Shown: positions 35,532 through 44,460, counted from the first letter of the stretch. The stretch is 64,000 nt of DNA from Pararhizobium capsulatum DSM 1112 (GCF_030814475.1 NZ_JAUSVF010000001.1:2501001-2565000), one strand, 5' to 3'. Numbers and translations are program-made. The notes: generated by a model from the sequence alone, not told the origin.

Positions 35532-36566
35532 TTAGCGTGTGCTTTGCTGGCGTTTGGCATGCTCCAGAATCGCAGCCGACGTCAGTGGGTTCTGGTCGAC
35601 GAGGATCGCATCAAACGCTGCTTCGGAATCGCTGACGCGTGCTTCAACATAGGCTGCTGCATAAGCCATATTGCCGTCCGGCAGCGGAATATACTCTGGC
35701 CGTTCGCGCGGAATAGGCCCGATCTCTGGCAGCAGGGCAAATGCATCCATTGCCGCATTTGCAAAAGTCGGCTTCGGTGTTTCGGCAAGCGCCGTCACAG
35801 GCACGCCCGTGTCGAGATTGGATTTCGGCGGAATAGTCAGCGTTCCGAGGCTGTTGACCTGTGTCTTCAGCGGCTCGTTGGATGCAACCATCACGCCAGT
35901 TGCGATCTGGCCTTCCGGAAACACGCCACGGCCCTTCTCGCCCTTCTGGACATAGGAAGCCATGAGATAAGGCATATCGTTGCCTTCCAGCGGTGCCCTG
36001 CCGATATATTGCACGCGAACCTGCGCGCTTCCCTTGCGCTTCATGTCGAGGAACTCGGCGGTCTTGGAGGAAACATCGATGATGCGGCCATACTCGTAGG
36101 GACCGCGGTCGTTGACGCGCACGATAACGGAAGAGCCGTTTTCGAGGTTGGTCACGCGAGCGTAGCTTGGAAGCGGGAACGTCGGATGCGCTGCTGACAG
36201 ATGATATTTGTCATAGACTTCGCCGTTGGCGGTCACGCGGCCATGGAAGGCAGAGCCGTACCAGGACGATATGCCGACCTTGTTATAGCCGGGTTCTTCC
36301 TTTGGCTGATACCACTTGCCTTTGACTTTGTAGGCCTCGCCGACCTGATAGCGACCGCCGCCCTTGGGAATGTTCTTGCCATTGGCAACGCGCGGGCTCG
36401 CTTTCACGCCGTAGATCGACTCGGCAAAGTATTCCTTGCCGTGCGTTTTGTCTTTCTTCACGCTCCCCGTCGTGCCGCACGCCGTCAAGGCTGTGCAGAT
36501 CATCGGGATAGCGGCGATACGCAGGCCCGCTACCAAAAAGCCCGCCGCAGTCTTGCTGGATATCAT
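35532..36566 (-). CDS. rlpA: RlpA-type septal ring lytic transglycosylase lipoprotein
   Basis: A 344-residue lipoprotein. The lipobox Leu-Thr-Ala-Cys is near residue 31, after a signal peptide starting at 36566. The double-psi beta-barrel domain has Gly-Ile-Ser-Ser-Trp-Tyr-Gly, Phe-His-Gly-Arg-Val-Thr-Ala-Asn-Gly-Glu, the catalytic-type Val-Asn-Asp-Arg-Gly-Pro and Ile-Ile-Asp-Val-Ser. RlpA trims glycan strands at the septum. The C-terminal SPOR domain of E. coli RlpA is not evident; a Pro/Ala-rich tail replaces it. A longer TTG start at 36659 would bury the signal and is rejected. Confidence 0.93.
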   Translation of the reverse strand: MISSKTAAGFLVAGLRIAAIPMICTALTACGTTGSVKKDKTHGKEYFAESIYGVKASPRVANGKNIPKGGGRYQVGEAYKVKGKWYQPKEEPGYNKVGISSWYGSAFHGRVTANGEVYDKYHLSAAHPTFPLPSYARVTNLENGSSVIVRVNDRGPYEYGRIIDVSSKTAEFLDMKRKGSAQVRVQYIGRAPLEGNDMPYLMASYVQKGEKGRGVFPEGQIATGVMVASNEPLKTQVNSLGTLTIPPKSNLDTGVPVTALAETPKPTFANAAMDAFALLPEIGPIPRERPEYIPLPDGNMAYAAAYVEARVSDSEAAFDAILVDQNPLTSAAILEHAKRQQSTR

Positions 36567-36820
36567 AGGTCCCACATCGTCATTCGTAATGGCCGTACTC
36601 GGTACTGTTCCATTGCTGTCCTCAACGGAATAACCGGCGTCACGAAACGTAACGGTCAATTAATCATGACAACAACGTGGCCAAATTGCGAATGGTTAAT
36701 ACAACACGCGGGAAGAATTGGATGTCATGGTTTACAGATACTTAACGCGGATAATCCCGATCCTTTGGCTGCACTCGGCCCAATAGTGTACCATCCATCC
36801 AAAAGCGAGAAGACCGGCAG

Positions 36821-36848
36821 TTGACGAAGCAGGCAAGCAGGCTATAAA
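36821..36848 (+). promoter_or_regulatory. Sigma-70-type promoter of tRNA-Ser
   Basis: TTGACG (36821-36826), a 16-base spacer, and TATAAA (36843-36848), 41 bases upstream of the tRNA gene. Confidence 0.75.
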
Positions 36849-36889
36849 GCGAGCCCATGACGTCAACGTGAAAACGAAGACAGTCGCGC

Positions 36890-36979
36890 GGAAGAGTGTC
36901 CGAGTGGTTTAAGGAACCGGTCTTGAAAACCGGCGTGCGGGAAACCGTACCGTGGGTTCGAATCCCACCTCTTCCGCCA
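36890..36979 (+). tRNA. tRNA-Ser(UGA)
   Basis: A 90-base gene including CCA. The acceptor stem is GGAAGAG/CTCTTCC, the anticodon loop CTTGAAA carries TGA at 36924-36926, the long variable arm is typical of serine tRNA, and the T-loop reads GGTTCGAATC. No integrase or duplicated 3' end is seen beside it. Confidence 0.97.
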
Positions 36980-37030
36980 TCAGTTATCGATCAGTTTGCC
37001 GAGCCTGGCCGCGCGATCGCGCTAAACCGG

Positions 37031-37168
37031 CTAAAAGGCTTTGTCTATGTCGTGGGGTGGTGTTGCGCGGCGCTGATGCTCTCGCTGCCAGCGCATCCCG
37101 TAGGCCAATCCTACGCCCAGAATACCCGTGCCGACAGCAACAGCCAGCAATGCCAGAAAGTTTTCCAT
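37031..37168 (-). CDS. Small single-pass membrane protein (45 residues)
   Basis: A short frame with a strong start: GGGAGG lies 8 bases before the ATG at 37168. The peptide begins Met-Glu-Asn-Phe, has one hydrophobic helix at about 4-24 (Leu-Ala-Leu-Leu-Ala-Val-Ala-Val; Gly-Ile-Leu-Gly-Val-Gly-Leu-Ala), then a basic/polar tail (Arg-Trp-Gln-Arg-Glu-His-Gln-Arg-Arg). The function is unknown. A start site plus a well-formed helix makes it more than a chance frame. Confidence 0.6.
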   Translation of the reverse strand: MENFLALLAVAVGTGILGVGLAYGMRWQREHQRRATPPHDIDKAF

Positions 37169-37270
37169 GCCTCATTCCTCCCGAGGTTGAGCATATCATG
37201 GATTTTTCGCTTACCTAGCGGAAACGTTGAAGGCGCCGGCTTGTTCCGGACGGGGTTGAAAGCCCCGCTA

Positions 37271-37546
37271 TCAGGTGTCGGGCTGCGAGCGGCGCGCCCA
37301 CCATACCGTGAGCCTGCGGCGCTGGCGGCGTACGTAGGAAAGATCGTGGGAGAGGACGAGAAGCCCCAGCGGGATCATCCAGAAACCAAGGATCGGTAGA
37401 AATCCCAGGCAACCAAGAAATATCAGCGCAACCCCGATCGCGATGCGGAAAAGGCGCGACTGCGGCAGCGGCATGCGGAATCTCCCCAGAACGAGTTCGT
37501 GCGTGGCCGCATCGATACCGAATTTTTTGGTTTTCCGTTCCGACAT
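37271..37546 (-). CDS. Small two-helix membrane protein (PGPGW-like)
   Basis: A 91-residue protein with a charged N-terminus (Met-Ser-Glu-Arg-Lys-Thr-Lys), two adjoining hydrophobic segments (about 32-50 and 52-66; Gly-Val-Ala-Leu-Ile-Phe-Leu-Gly; Pro-Ile-Leu-Gly-Phe-Trp-Met-Ile-Pro-Leu-Gly-Leu), and a basic tail Arg-Arg-Gln-Arg-Arg-Arg-Leu. The Gly-Phe-Trp-Met-Ile-Pro-Leu-Gly-Leu pattern fits the PGPGW family of small transmembrane proteins, widespread in rhizobia. Its role is unknown. The start site is not strongly marked. Confidence 0.7.
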   Translation of the reverse strand: MSERKTKKFGIDAATHELVLGRFRMPLPQSRLFRIAIGVALIFLGCLGFLPILGFWMIPLGLLVLSHDLSYVRRQRRRLTVWWARRSQPDT

Positions 37547-37677
37547 GAATTTTACCAACTTTCCACAATTTCACGAAAACAGCGCTATGGCCTTGATACA
37601 CAGGCATTCGCCGCCTTTCCCAGATGGGGTCTTCTCCACAGTCTGACAAGATTGTGAGACTTTTTTGGAAAAAGCGC

Positions 37678-37706
37678 TTGGCAAATCGAAAAAGCATTTG
37701 TATTAG
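37678..37706 (+). promoter_or_regulatory. Sigma-70-type promoter of tRNA-Asn
   Basis: TTGGCA (37678-37683), a 17-base spacer, TATTAG (37701-37706), 35 bases upstream of the tRNA gene. Confidence 0.65.
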
Positions 37707-37741
37707 CAGCCTCACTTCTGCGGCGCACGCGGCGCAGATGA

Positions 37742-37816
37742 TCCCTGGTAGCTCAGCGGTAGAGCATTCGACTGTTAATCGACAGGTCGCCGGTTCGAAT
37801 CCGGCCCGGGGAGCCA
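37742..37816 (+). tRNA. tRNA-Asn(GUU)
   Basis: A 75-base gene with encoded CCA. The anticodon GTT is at 37774-37776 in loop CTGTTAA, the D-arm reads AGCTCAGCGGTAGAGC, and the T-arm reads CCGGTTCGAATCCGG. The acceptor stem is TCCCTGG/CCGGGGA with one wobble pair. Confidence 0.97.
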
Positions 37817-37823
37817 GTTTCAG

Positions 37824-37857
37824 AGCCCACGTTCGCGATAGCAAACGTGGGCTTTTT
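37824..37857 (+). terminator. Rho-independent terminator after tRNA-Asn
   Basis: A 10-bp stem AGCCCACGTT (37824-37833) / AACGTGGGCT (37844-37853) followed by a T-run. Confidence 0.9.
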
Positions 37858-37964
37858 CATGTCGTGACCGACCCAGCGTCAGAGACGTCCTCGAAAATAA
37901 TCGCCTGCCCTGTCGCACCGTGAATTTCGCGGTATATGGCGATCCAGTTCGCTGGAATATCTGC

Positions 37965-39419
37965 ATGGCAACAAACCAATCCATCACCTCTACGCCTGTC
38001 ATCGTCTGGTTTCGCAAGGATCTCAGGCTTGCCGACCATCAGGCGCTTTGGGCAGCCTGCAATTCCGGCCAGCCGGTCATCGTCCTTTATATCCGAGAAC
38101 CGGCTGAAAGCGGAAACGGTGCGTTGGGTGCCGCCCAAGGCTGGTGGCTTCACCATTCGCTTGCCGCTCTTGCAAAGACACTCGCGCGCCACGGCTGCGC
38201 GCTGCTTCTACGCTCAGGGGACGCGCGGGTTATCCTGGATGAACTGATCGCGCAGAGCGGAGCCGATGCCGTTTACTGGAACCGACGTTACGATCCGCGT
38301 GGAATCAAGGTCGATTCCGATATCAAAGCTGCGCTTGCCGCGCGCAATATCAAGGTTCGGAGTTTTCCCGGACAGCTGCTGCATGAGCCGTCACGGCTCA
38401 AGACCGGTGCTGGCACCCCGTACAAGGTTTACACGCCCTTCTGGCGATCGCTGGAGGCGTCCGGTGAACCGGAAACACCACTCGAAGCTCCTGAGGCGAT
38501 CGTTTCACCCGAACGGACCTTCGAGAGCGAAACGCTTGACGACTGGGGGCTGTTGCCCACGACGCCGAACTGGGCGCGGCAGTTTGTGGATGTCTGGTGT
38601 CCCGGTGAAGCGGCCGCGCTCGAAAAGCTTGAGGATTTCGTTTCCGGGCGGCTCGCTGGCTACAAGGTTGCGCGTGACAAGCCGGGAACGGATGGAACTT
38701 CTGCGATGTCGCCGCACCTTGCCATGGGTGAAATAACGCCGGCACAGATATGGCATGCCACCAAGGGCCTTCAGAATGTTCCACCCGAAGACGTCATTAC
38801 GTTTCGCAAGGAGCTTGCTTGGCGCGACTTCTCCTATCACCTGCTGTTCCATCACCCGGAAATGGCATCGCTCAACATTGTGAGAAAGTACGATGCCTTT
38901 CCCTGGGAAGTTGACGACGCCGCGTTTCAGCTCTGGACCAAGGGAAAGACGGGTTATCCGATTGTCGACGCCGGCATGCGGCAGCTGTGGACCTACGGGA
39001 CGATGCACAACCGCGTGCGCATGATCGTGGCCTCCTTCCTCATCAAGGATCTTCTAATCGACTGGCGAAAGGGTGAGGCGTGGTTTCGTGATACGCTGGT
39101 TGACGCCGACCCGGCGTCGAACGCAGCAAGTTGGCAGTGGGTGGCTGGAAGCGGTGCGGACGCCTCCCCCTTCTTCCGGATATTCAATCCTGTGCTGCAG
39201 GGGGAGAAATTCGATGCGGACGGAACCCATGTCCGTCTCTATGTCCCGGAAATTGCCACCCTGCCGGACAAATATATTCATCGCCCGTTCGAAGCGCCGG
39301 CGACAGTGTTGGAACAGGCCGGCATAAAGCTTGGGGAAATCTATCCAAAACCGATCGTGGATCACAAGCAGGCACGCAATCGCGCTTTGGCTGCCTTGCG
39401 CTCCCTGGACGACAATTAA
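37965..39419 (+). CDS. phrB: Deoxyribodipyrimidine photo-lyase (CPD photolyase)
   Basis: A 484-residue photolyase using FADH- and an antenna pigment to split cyclobutane pyrimidine dimers. It begins with the photolyase domain (Val-Trp-Phe-Arg-Lys-Asp-Leu-Arg-Leu-Ala-Asp). The FAD-binding half has Thr-Ser-Ala-Met-Ser-Pro-His-Leu, Glu-Leu-Ala-Trp-Arg-Asp-Phe, Thr-Gly-Tyr-Pro-Ile-Val-Asp-Ala-Gly-Met-Arg-Gln-Leu and Trp-Gln-Trp-Val-Ala-Gly-Ser-Gly. Class I type by length and motifs. The ATG at 37965 with a GGAA site is preferred to the longer frame. Confidence 0.95.
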   Translation: MATNQSITSTPVIVWFRKDLRLADHQALWAACNSGQPVIVLYIREPAESGNGALGAAQGWWLHHSLAALAKTLARHGCALLLRSGDARVILDELIAQSGADAVYWNRRYDPRGIKVDSDIKAALAARNIKVRSFPGQLLHEPSRLKTGAGTPYKVYTPFWRSLEASGEPETPLEAPEAIVSPERTFESETLDDWGLLPTTPNWARQFVDVWCPGEAAALEKLEDFVSGRLAGYKVARDKPGTDGTSAMSPHLAMGEITPAQIWHATKGLQNVPPEDVITFRKELAWRDFSYHLLFHHPEMASLNIVRKYDAFPWEVDDAAFQLWTKGKTGYPIVDAGMRQLWTYGTMHNRVRMIVASFLIKDLLIDWRKGEAWFRDTLVDADPASNAASWQWVAGSGADASPFFRIFNPVLQGEKFDADGTHVRLYVPEIATLPDKYIHRPFEAPATVLEQAGIKLGEIYPKPIVDHKQARNRALAALRSLDDN

Positions 39420-39644
39420 CATGTCGAGGCGCAGATTTTGAAATGTGGCCAGATTTTGCCACTTGCGAGCAAACTGATGCGTCCTACACTCTACTGGTTC
39501 GCCAGCGTCAGTCTGCCGCTCAACATGCCAGTCTCTTGAAAGAGCAAGAAAATTTCCTTGGCATTTAAAGCGACCCAGAGGTTGGCGCTTTTGCCAATTG
39601 GGGTTATTTTGTGTCAAGCGCAATGATTGCCGAGGATATGCCGC

Positions 39645-40898
39645 ATGATGACAGCCGAAAACTGTGTCTCGGAATGCAAAGATATCGTTCGCCTTTCGAG
39701 TGATAATATTTCACGTGTTATCAAAGACTTTCCAGCGAAAGCTCAGATGATACTTCGGGGCCTTGTCTACCTGCAGGCGGGTTCCCTCAAACTCACGTTT
39801 CCCGACAACCGCACAGTGCTCGTCAAGGGCAATGCGCAAGGCCCTTCGGCCGCGGTTACGCTCCACAACTGGAAGCTTCCCCAGCGTGCGCTGACCGGCG
39901 GCACGATCGCGGTGGCCGAAAGCTATGTGGACGGTGATTGGGATAGTCCCGATGTGGGCGCTTTTCTCGAGCTCTTCCTCGTCAACGCTGATATCGGCGA
40001 AAAATTCCCCAACGGGGCACGCGGCTTGCTTCGGCTGGTGGAAAAGTTGCGCCACTGGATGAATGCCAACACCAGGGCGGGATCCAAACGGAACATTTCC
40101 GCCCATTACGATCTGGGCAATGCCTTCTACAGGGAGTGGCTGGATCCGACCATGACCTACTCCTCCGCTCTCTATTCAACCGGCGCCAACGACCTGCAGT
40201 CAGCCCAGCGTGCAAAGTACAAGGCGCTGGCGGAAGCGGCGGGCATTCGATCCACCGACCATGTTCTGGAAATCGGCTGCGGCTGGGGTGGGTTTGCGGA
40301 ATATGCAGCAGGTGAAATCGGCTGCAGGGTGACCGGGCTCACCATCAGTCGCGAGCAGCTTGCCTTCGCGCGGGAGAGAATGGAAAAGGCCGGGCTTTCC
40401 GACAAGGTCGAGATCAAGTTCCAGGATTATCGCGACGAAACCGGGCTTTATGATCGTATCGTCTCGATCGAGATGTTCGAGGCGGTGGGTGAAAAATTCT
40501 GGCCGACCTATTTTTCCCAGCTGCAGCGTTGCCTGAAGCCCGGCGGCAAGGCAGGCCTGCAGATCATCACCATCAAGCCGGAAGCCTATAAGGAATACCG
40601 GGCCAATCCCGACTTTATCCAGAAATACGTGTTCCCCGGCGGCATGCTGCCCACCCGGGAGCACCTTTCAGACCTCGGTCGCAAGGTCGGGCTGAGAATG
40701 AGCGGAGACTTCGGTTTCGGACTGGACTACGCCCGCACCCTTGCGGAGTGGCGCGAACGCTTTCGCAATGTCTGGCACAAGGTCGAGCCGCTTGGTTTCG
40801 ATACGCGCTTCAAGCGCCTGTGGGAGTTCTACCTCTTCTATTGCGAAGCCGGATTCCGCGCCCGCAACATCGACGTTCGCCAGATCGTCTACGAGTGA
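39645..40898 (+). CDS. cfa: Cyclopropane-fatty-acyl-phospholipid synthase family methyltransferase
   Basis: A 417-residue SAM methyltransferase of the Cfa/Mycolic acid synthase family, which adds a methylene across double bonds of membrane lipid acyl chains. The N-terminal lipid-binding domain (to about 125) precedes the SAM fold: Val-Leu-Glu-Ile-Gly-Cys-Gly-Trp-Gly-Gly (glycine loop), Asn-Ile-Ser-Ala-His-Tyr-Asp-Leu-Gly-Asn, Ser-Ile-Glu-Met-Phe-Glu-Ala-Val-Gly and the late Glu-Phe-Tyr-Leu-Phe-Tyr-Cys-Glu-Ala-Gly-Phe. Rhizobia often have two paralogues, so cfa is a family-level name. Two adjacent ATGs (39645, 39648) are possible starts. Confidence 0.92.
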   Translation: MMTAENCVSECKDIVRLSSDNISRVIKDFPAKAQMILRGLVYLQAGSLKLTFPDNRTVLVKGNAQGPSAAVTLHNWKLPQRALTGGTIAVAESYVDGDWDSPDVGAFLELFLVNADIGEKFPNGARGLLRLVEKLRHWMNANTRAGSKRNISAHYDLGNAFYREWLDPTMTYSSALYSTGANDLQSAQRAKYKALAEAAGIRSTDHVLEIGCGWGGFAEYAAGEIGCRVTGLTISREQLAFARERMEKAGLSDKVEIKFQDYRDETGLYDRIVSIEMFEAVGEKFWPTYFSQLQRCLKPGGKAGLQIITIKPEAYKEYRANPDFIQKYVFPGGMLPTREHLSDLGRKVGLRMSGDFGFGLDYARTLAEWRERFRNVWHKVEPLGFDTRFKRLWEFYLFYCEAGFRARNIDVRQIVYE

Positions 40899-41132
40899 CC
40901 GGTCACTGATCGGGCCCTCTTTGACGTCCTTCTGAGACTTCACGAAACCGTGAGCGGGTAATTTTTGCCCGCGTCGGCCTCACGTTGAAACTCTATTTCT
41001 TGCGCAATAAGGTTCATCGACCGAAAAGCGACCGATTGGCTGTTTCTCCGGCCACCACCTCCTGTTCCGGCTTGCTCCATCGCTAGAGCACGCCTGCCCT
41101 CTGCACGTTTCTGCCTTTTGAAAGGTTTACTC

Positions 41133-42173
41133 ATGTCCGCTTTGCCTTCCGTCATTGAAGCCATCGGCAATACGCCGCTGATCCGTTTGAAGGGGGCTTC
41201 TGAAGCGACCGGCTGTAATATTCTCGGCAAGGCGGAGTTCCTCAATCCTGGTCAATCCGTCAAGGATCGCGCAGCCCTGTCGATTATTCGGCAAGCTGAG
41301 CGTTCCGGTGCGCTGAAGCCCGGTGGCGTGATCGTCGAGGGGACGGCCGGCAATACCGGCATCGGTCTTGCGCTCGTTGCCCAGGCGCTCGGCTATCGGA
41401 CCGTGATCGTCATTCCAGAAACGCAGAGCCAGGAAAAGAAGGACGCCTTGCGGCTTCTCGGCGCCCAGCTGATCGAAGTGCCCGCTGCTCCCTACAGGAA
41501 CCCCAACAACTACGTGAAGCTTTCCGGGCGGCTTGCCGAGCAGCTCGCCCGCACCGAGCCCAATGGCGCCGTCTGGGCAAACCAGTTCGACAATGTTGCA
41601 AACCGTGACGCTCACGTCGAAACCACGGCTCCGGAGATCTGGCGCGATACCGACGGCAAGGTGGACGGCTTCATCTGCGCCGTCGGCTCCGGCGGCACGC
41701 TTGCCGGTGTGGCCAGGGGCCTGAAGGCAAAGAACCCCGATATCAAGATCGGCATTGCCGACCCGGAGGGTGCAGCGCTCTACAACTATTATGCCCATGG
41801 CGAACTGGCCTCGTCGGGCAGCTCCATCACCGAGGGGATCGGCCAAGGCAGAATCACCGCCAACCTGGAAGGCTTCACGCCGGATTTTGCCTACCAGATT
41901 CCCGATCTGGAGGCAGTTCCGCTGGTCTTCGATCTTGTTGATAAGGAAGGAATTTGCGTTGGAGGATCAAGCGGTATCAACATTGCCGGGGCTATAAGGC
42001 TCGCGCGCGATCTCGGTCCCGGACATACCATCGTGACGATCCTGTGCGACTATGGTAACCGCTATCAATCGAAGCTGTTCAATCCGGCGTTCTTGAAGTC
42101 GAAGGGCCTGCCCGTGCCGGCCTGGATGACGACAACATCGGATATCAGCATCCCCTACGAACCTGCCGGATAA
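41133..42173 (+). CDS. cysK: Cysteine synthase A
   Basis: O-acetylserine sulfhydrylase, a PLP enzyme making cysteine. The 346-residue protein has Gly-Asn-Thr-Pro-Leu-Ile-Arg-Leu, the PLP lysine in Gln-Ser-Val-Lys-Asp-Arg-Ala-Ala, Glu-Gly-Thr-Ala-Gly-Asn-Thr-Gly-Ile-Gly (Ser of the usual Thr-Ser-Gly-Asn is Ala), Val-Gly-Ser-Gly-Gly-Thr, and Gly-Gly-Ser-Ser-Gly-Ile-Asn. The substitution suggests a distinct cysK subgroup. It is followed 8 bases later by the AlaX-like gene and then a sulfurtransferase, forming a small sulfur-linked cluster. Confidence 0.9.
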   Translation: MSALPSVIEAIGNTPLIRLKGASEATGCNILGKAEFLNPGQSVKDRAALSIIRQAERSGALKPGGVIVEGTAGNTGIGLALVAQALGYRTVIVIPETQSQEKKDALRLLGAQLIEVPAAPYRNPNNYVKLSGRLAEQLARTEPNGAVWANQFDNVANRDAHVETTAPEIWRDTDGKVDGFICAVGSGGTLAGVARGLKAKNPDIKIGIADPEGAALYNYYAHGELASSGSSITEGIGQGRITANLEGFTPDFAYQIPDLEAVPLVFDLVDKEGICVGGSSGINIAGAIRLARDLGPGHTIVTILCDYGNRYQSKLFNPAFLKSKGLPVPAWMTTTSDISIPYEPAG

Positions 42174-42181
42174 GCATAATC

Positions 42182-42919
42182 ATGACCACCGCCCTGTTCC
42201 GTGACGACTTTTACCTCTCAACAGTTGAAGCAACCGTCACGGAGATCAGGGAGGATGGCGGGATCATCCTCGACCAGACCTGTTTTTATGCCACGTCAGG
42301 CGGTCAGCCGGGCGACACCGGCTTTTTCGAGCGCTCCGATGGAGGTCGTATCGAGATCGCCGTCACGCGCCATGGTGACACGAAGGACATCATCATCCAT
42401 GTGCCCGCCGTTGATCAAGAAGCGCCGCTGGTCGGCGAAAAACTTGTCATCCACATCGACTGGGCCCGCCGCTACCGGTTGATGCGCATGCACACCGCCT
42501 GCCACCTTCTGTCGGTCGTCTGCCAATATCCGATCACGGGCGCTGCTGTCGGAGAGGACGAAAGCCGTGTCGATTTCGACATGAGCGAGACCATTGACCG
42601 AGACCACGTCACGGCAGAACTGATGAAGCTGGTCGATGAAAATCATCCGGTCTATTTGCAGTGGATCACCGACGAGGAACTTGCGGCCAATCCGGGCATT
42701 GTGAAATCGAAGAACGTACGCCCGCCGATTGGTCTCGGCCGGGTGAGCCTTGTGTGCATTGGTACAGATGCAGCAATCGACAGTCAGCCCTGTGGAGGGA
42801 CTCACGTGTCGGAAACCCAGGAAGTCGGCCAGATTCACATCGCCCGTATCGAAAAGAAAGGCAAGGAGAACCGACGTTTTCGCATCAGGTTCGGCGCGCC
42901 GGAAACGGCAGCATCGTGA
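42182..42919 (+). CDS. Alanyl-tRNA editing protein (AlaX-like)
   Basis: A 245-residue free-standing editing factor that hydrolyses Ser- or Gly-mischarged tRNA(Ala). It has an N-terminal beta domain (Gln-Thr-Cys-Phe-Tyr-Ala-Thr-Ser-Gly-Gly-Gln-Pro-Gly-Asp-Thr-Gly) and the zinc motifs His-Thr-Ala-Cys-His and Cys-Gly-Gly-Thr-His, as in the AlaRS editing domain. The length suggests AlaX-M. It stands between cysK and sseA-like genes. Confidence 0.93.
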   Translation: MTTALFRDDFYLSTVEATVTEIREDGGIILDQTCFYATSGGQPGDTGFFERSDGGRIEIAVTRHGDTKDIIIHVPAVDQEAPLVGEKLVIHIDWARRYRLMRMHTACHLLSVVCQYPITGAAVGEDESRVDFDMSETIDRDHVTAELMKLVDENHPVYLQWITDEELAANPGIVKSKNVRPPIGLGRVSLVCIGTDAAIDSQPCGGTHVSETQEVGQIHIARIEKKGKENRRFRIRFGAPETAAS

Positions 42920-42933
42920 CGGGAGGAACACAC

Positions 42934-43788
42934 ATGTCAAACAACAAAAGCCGCTTTATCGTCGAAGCCGATTGGCTGGAGGCTCGTCTTGGCGACCCAA
43001 CAGTCAAGATCCTCGATGCTTCCTGGTATCTGCCGGCTCAGGCACGCGATCCTCGCGCGGAATACCTAGCCGCCCATATCCCCGGCGCAATTTTTTACGA
43101 TCAGGATGCGATTGCGGACCTTTCGAGTGGCCTACCGCACACGATCCCGTCACCGGAAGCCTTTGCCGACGCCGTCGGAAAGCTTGGAATTGCCGATGGC
43201 GACACAATCATCGTCTATGATGGACCGGGCATCTTCACAGCCCCGCGCGTCTGGTGGCTTCTGCGCACCTTCGGCGGATCGAGTGTTTTCGTGCTCGACG
43301 GCGGCATGGATGGATGGAAGGCCGAAGGACGCCCGGTGACAGCCGATATCCCCTCACCTTCACCAGCCATTTTCAACGTTCGTTTCACGGGAGACGCGGT
43401 AACGTCCCTTGCCCAGATGAAGGATATCGTAGGCGGCGGTACGCGGCAGATCGCGGATGCGCGCGGTGCTGGCCGGTTCACTGGCGACGAAGCCGAGCCA
43501 CGCGCTGGGATGCGCTCCGGCCATATGCCCGGTGCCAGAAGCCTGCCCTCGGGCGTCTTCTCCGAAAAGGGCCGGCTTAAATCGCTCGAGGCGCTGCGGG
43601 CAACCATTGAGGAAGCCGGTATCGATCTCGACAAGCCGGTGGTAACCACCTGTGGCTCTGGCATAACCGCTGCGATCATCACGCTGGCCTTGCAGTCCCT
43701 CGATCACACTGACAATACACTTTATGACGGGTCGTGGTCGGAATGGGGCAGCCGACAGGACACTGTTGTCGCGACCGGCAAGGCCTGA
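42934..43788 (+). CDS. sseA: 3-mercaptopyruvate sulfurtransferase
   Basis: A 284-residue protein with two tandem rhodanese domains. The catalytic loop is Cys-Gly-Ser-Gly-Ile (Thr-Thr-Cys-Gly-Ser-Gly-Ile-Thr-Ala), the CG[S/T]G[V/I]T signature of mercaptopyruvate sulfurtransferases rather than thiosulfate ones. The N-terminal domain carries Asp-Ala-Ser-Trp-Tyr-Leu-Pro. It transfers sulfane sulfur from 3-mercaptopyruvate, fitting the cysK neighbourhood. GGGAGG lies 8 bases before the ATG at 42934. Confidence 0.94.
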   Translation: MSNNKSRFIVEADWLEARLGDPTVKILDASWYLPAQARDPRAEYLAAHIPGAIFYDQDAIADLSSGLPHTIPSPEAFADAVGKLGIADGDTIIVYDGPGIFTAPRVWWLLRTFGGSSVFVLDGGMDGWKAEGRPVTADIPSPSPAIFNVRFTGDAVTSLAQMKDIVGGGTRQIADARGAGRFTGDEAEPRAGMRSGHMPGARSLPSGVFSEKGRLKSLEALRATIEEAGIDLDKPVVTTCGSGITAAIITLALQSLDHTDNTLYDGSWSEWGSRQDTVVATGKA

Positions 43789-43791
43789 GCG

Positions 43792-44358
43792 ATGTCAGAA
43801 AAAAAGACCGTGGAACCGCTCGCCGTTCACGTGACAGAACTGGAAATGACCACGCCACCGAAGCAGAGCCTTCCGGTACCGGTGAATATCCAGACGGCCA
43901 TCATGCGTGTTCCGGCCATCCCGCCGGCATTCTACCGCTTTCTCTATCTCCAGGTCGGTCGCCGATGGCACTGGGTAGACCGGCTGCGAATGGACGATGA
44001 GGCGCTCACCGCAGCGCTCCATAATCCAGGCAACGCCGTTACTGTTCTCTATGTCAACGGTGCCCCTGCCGGGTTCTTTGAATTATTGAAGATCGATGAG
44101 GATACTCTCGAACTCAGTCACTTCGGCATGTTCGAGCACGCGCTGGGTCTGGGGATCGGCAAGTGGTTCCTGCTGCAGGCCCTCTATGCCGCCTGGAGTT
44201 CGAACCCGAAGGTCGTCCGAGTTTCGACAAACGATCTCGATCATCCTCGGGCGCTGCAACTCTACCAGCGCTTCGGCTTCTCGCCGGTGGCTACGCGGGA
44301 TACGACGGTCCTGCCGTTGACGGATGATGAAAAGGCTGATCTCAGCGCATTTTTCTAG
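43792..44358 (+). CDS. GNAT family N-acetyltransferase
   Basis: A 188-residue acetyltransferase. The acetyl-CoA loop is Leu-Gly-Leu-Gly-Ile-Gly-Lys-Trp, followed by a helix (Phe-Leu-Leu-Gln-Ala-Leu-Tyr-Ala-Ala-Trp) and the closing Tyr-Gln-Arg-Phe-Gly-Phe. A 35-residue N-terminal extension precedes the fold. The gene starts 3 bases after the sulfurtransferase stop, so it shares its transcript. The stop codon lies inside the first RIME element. The substrate is unknown. Confidence 0.88.
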   Translation: MSEKKTVEPLAVHVTELEMTTPPKQSLPVPVNIQTAIMRVPAIPPAFYRFLYLQVGRRWHWVDRLRMDDEALTAALHNPGNAVTVLYVNGAPAGFFELLKIDEDTLELSHFGMFEHALGLGIGKWFLLQALYAAWSSNPKVVRVSTNDLDHPRALQLYQRFGFSPVATRDTTVLPLTDDEKADLSAFF

Positions 44359-44460
44359 AGGATGTCCGGTTCAGATTGAACCAGACATCCTCTAGATTCT
44401 TTTGTTTCTGTTTATCTTTTCGGGAAAACCGGTTTCCACTTTTCCCCGACAAACTCTAAG
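44355..44460. repeat. RIME-type intergenic palindromic element, copy 1
   Basis: About 106 bases, nearly identical to copy 2 at 45019-45124. The left part is an almost perfect palindrome (AGAGGATGTCCGGTTCA / TGAACCAGACATCCTCT) and the right part has GGGAAAACCGGTTTCC. The size and two-palindrome structure fit the Rhizobium-specific intergenic mosaic element RIME1, as I recall it. It begins within the stop codon of the preceding gene. Confidence 0.82.

Noticed and set aside
36890..37816. tRNA pair as an integration hotspot
   Set aside because: No repeat of either tRNA 3' end was found downstream in the window.
40895..40906. Perfect palindrome GTGACCGGTCAC at the cfa stop codon as an operator
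   Set aside because: A 12-bp palindrome over a stop codon is likely by chance in this genome, and no promoter adjoins it.
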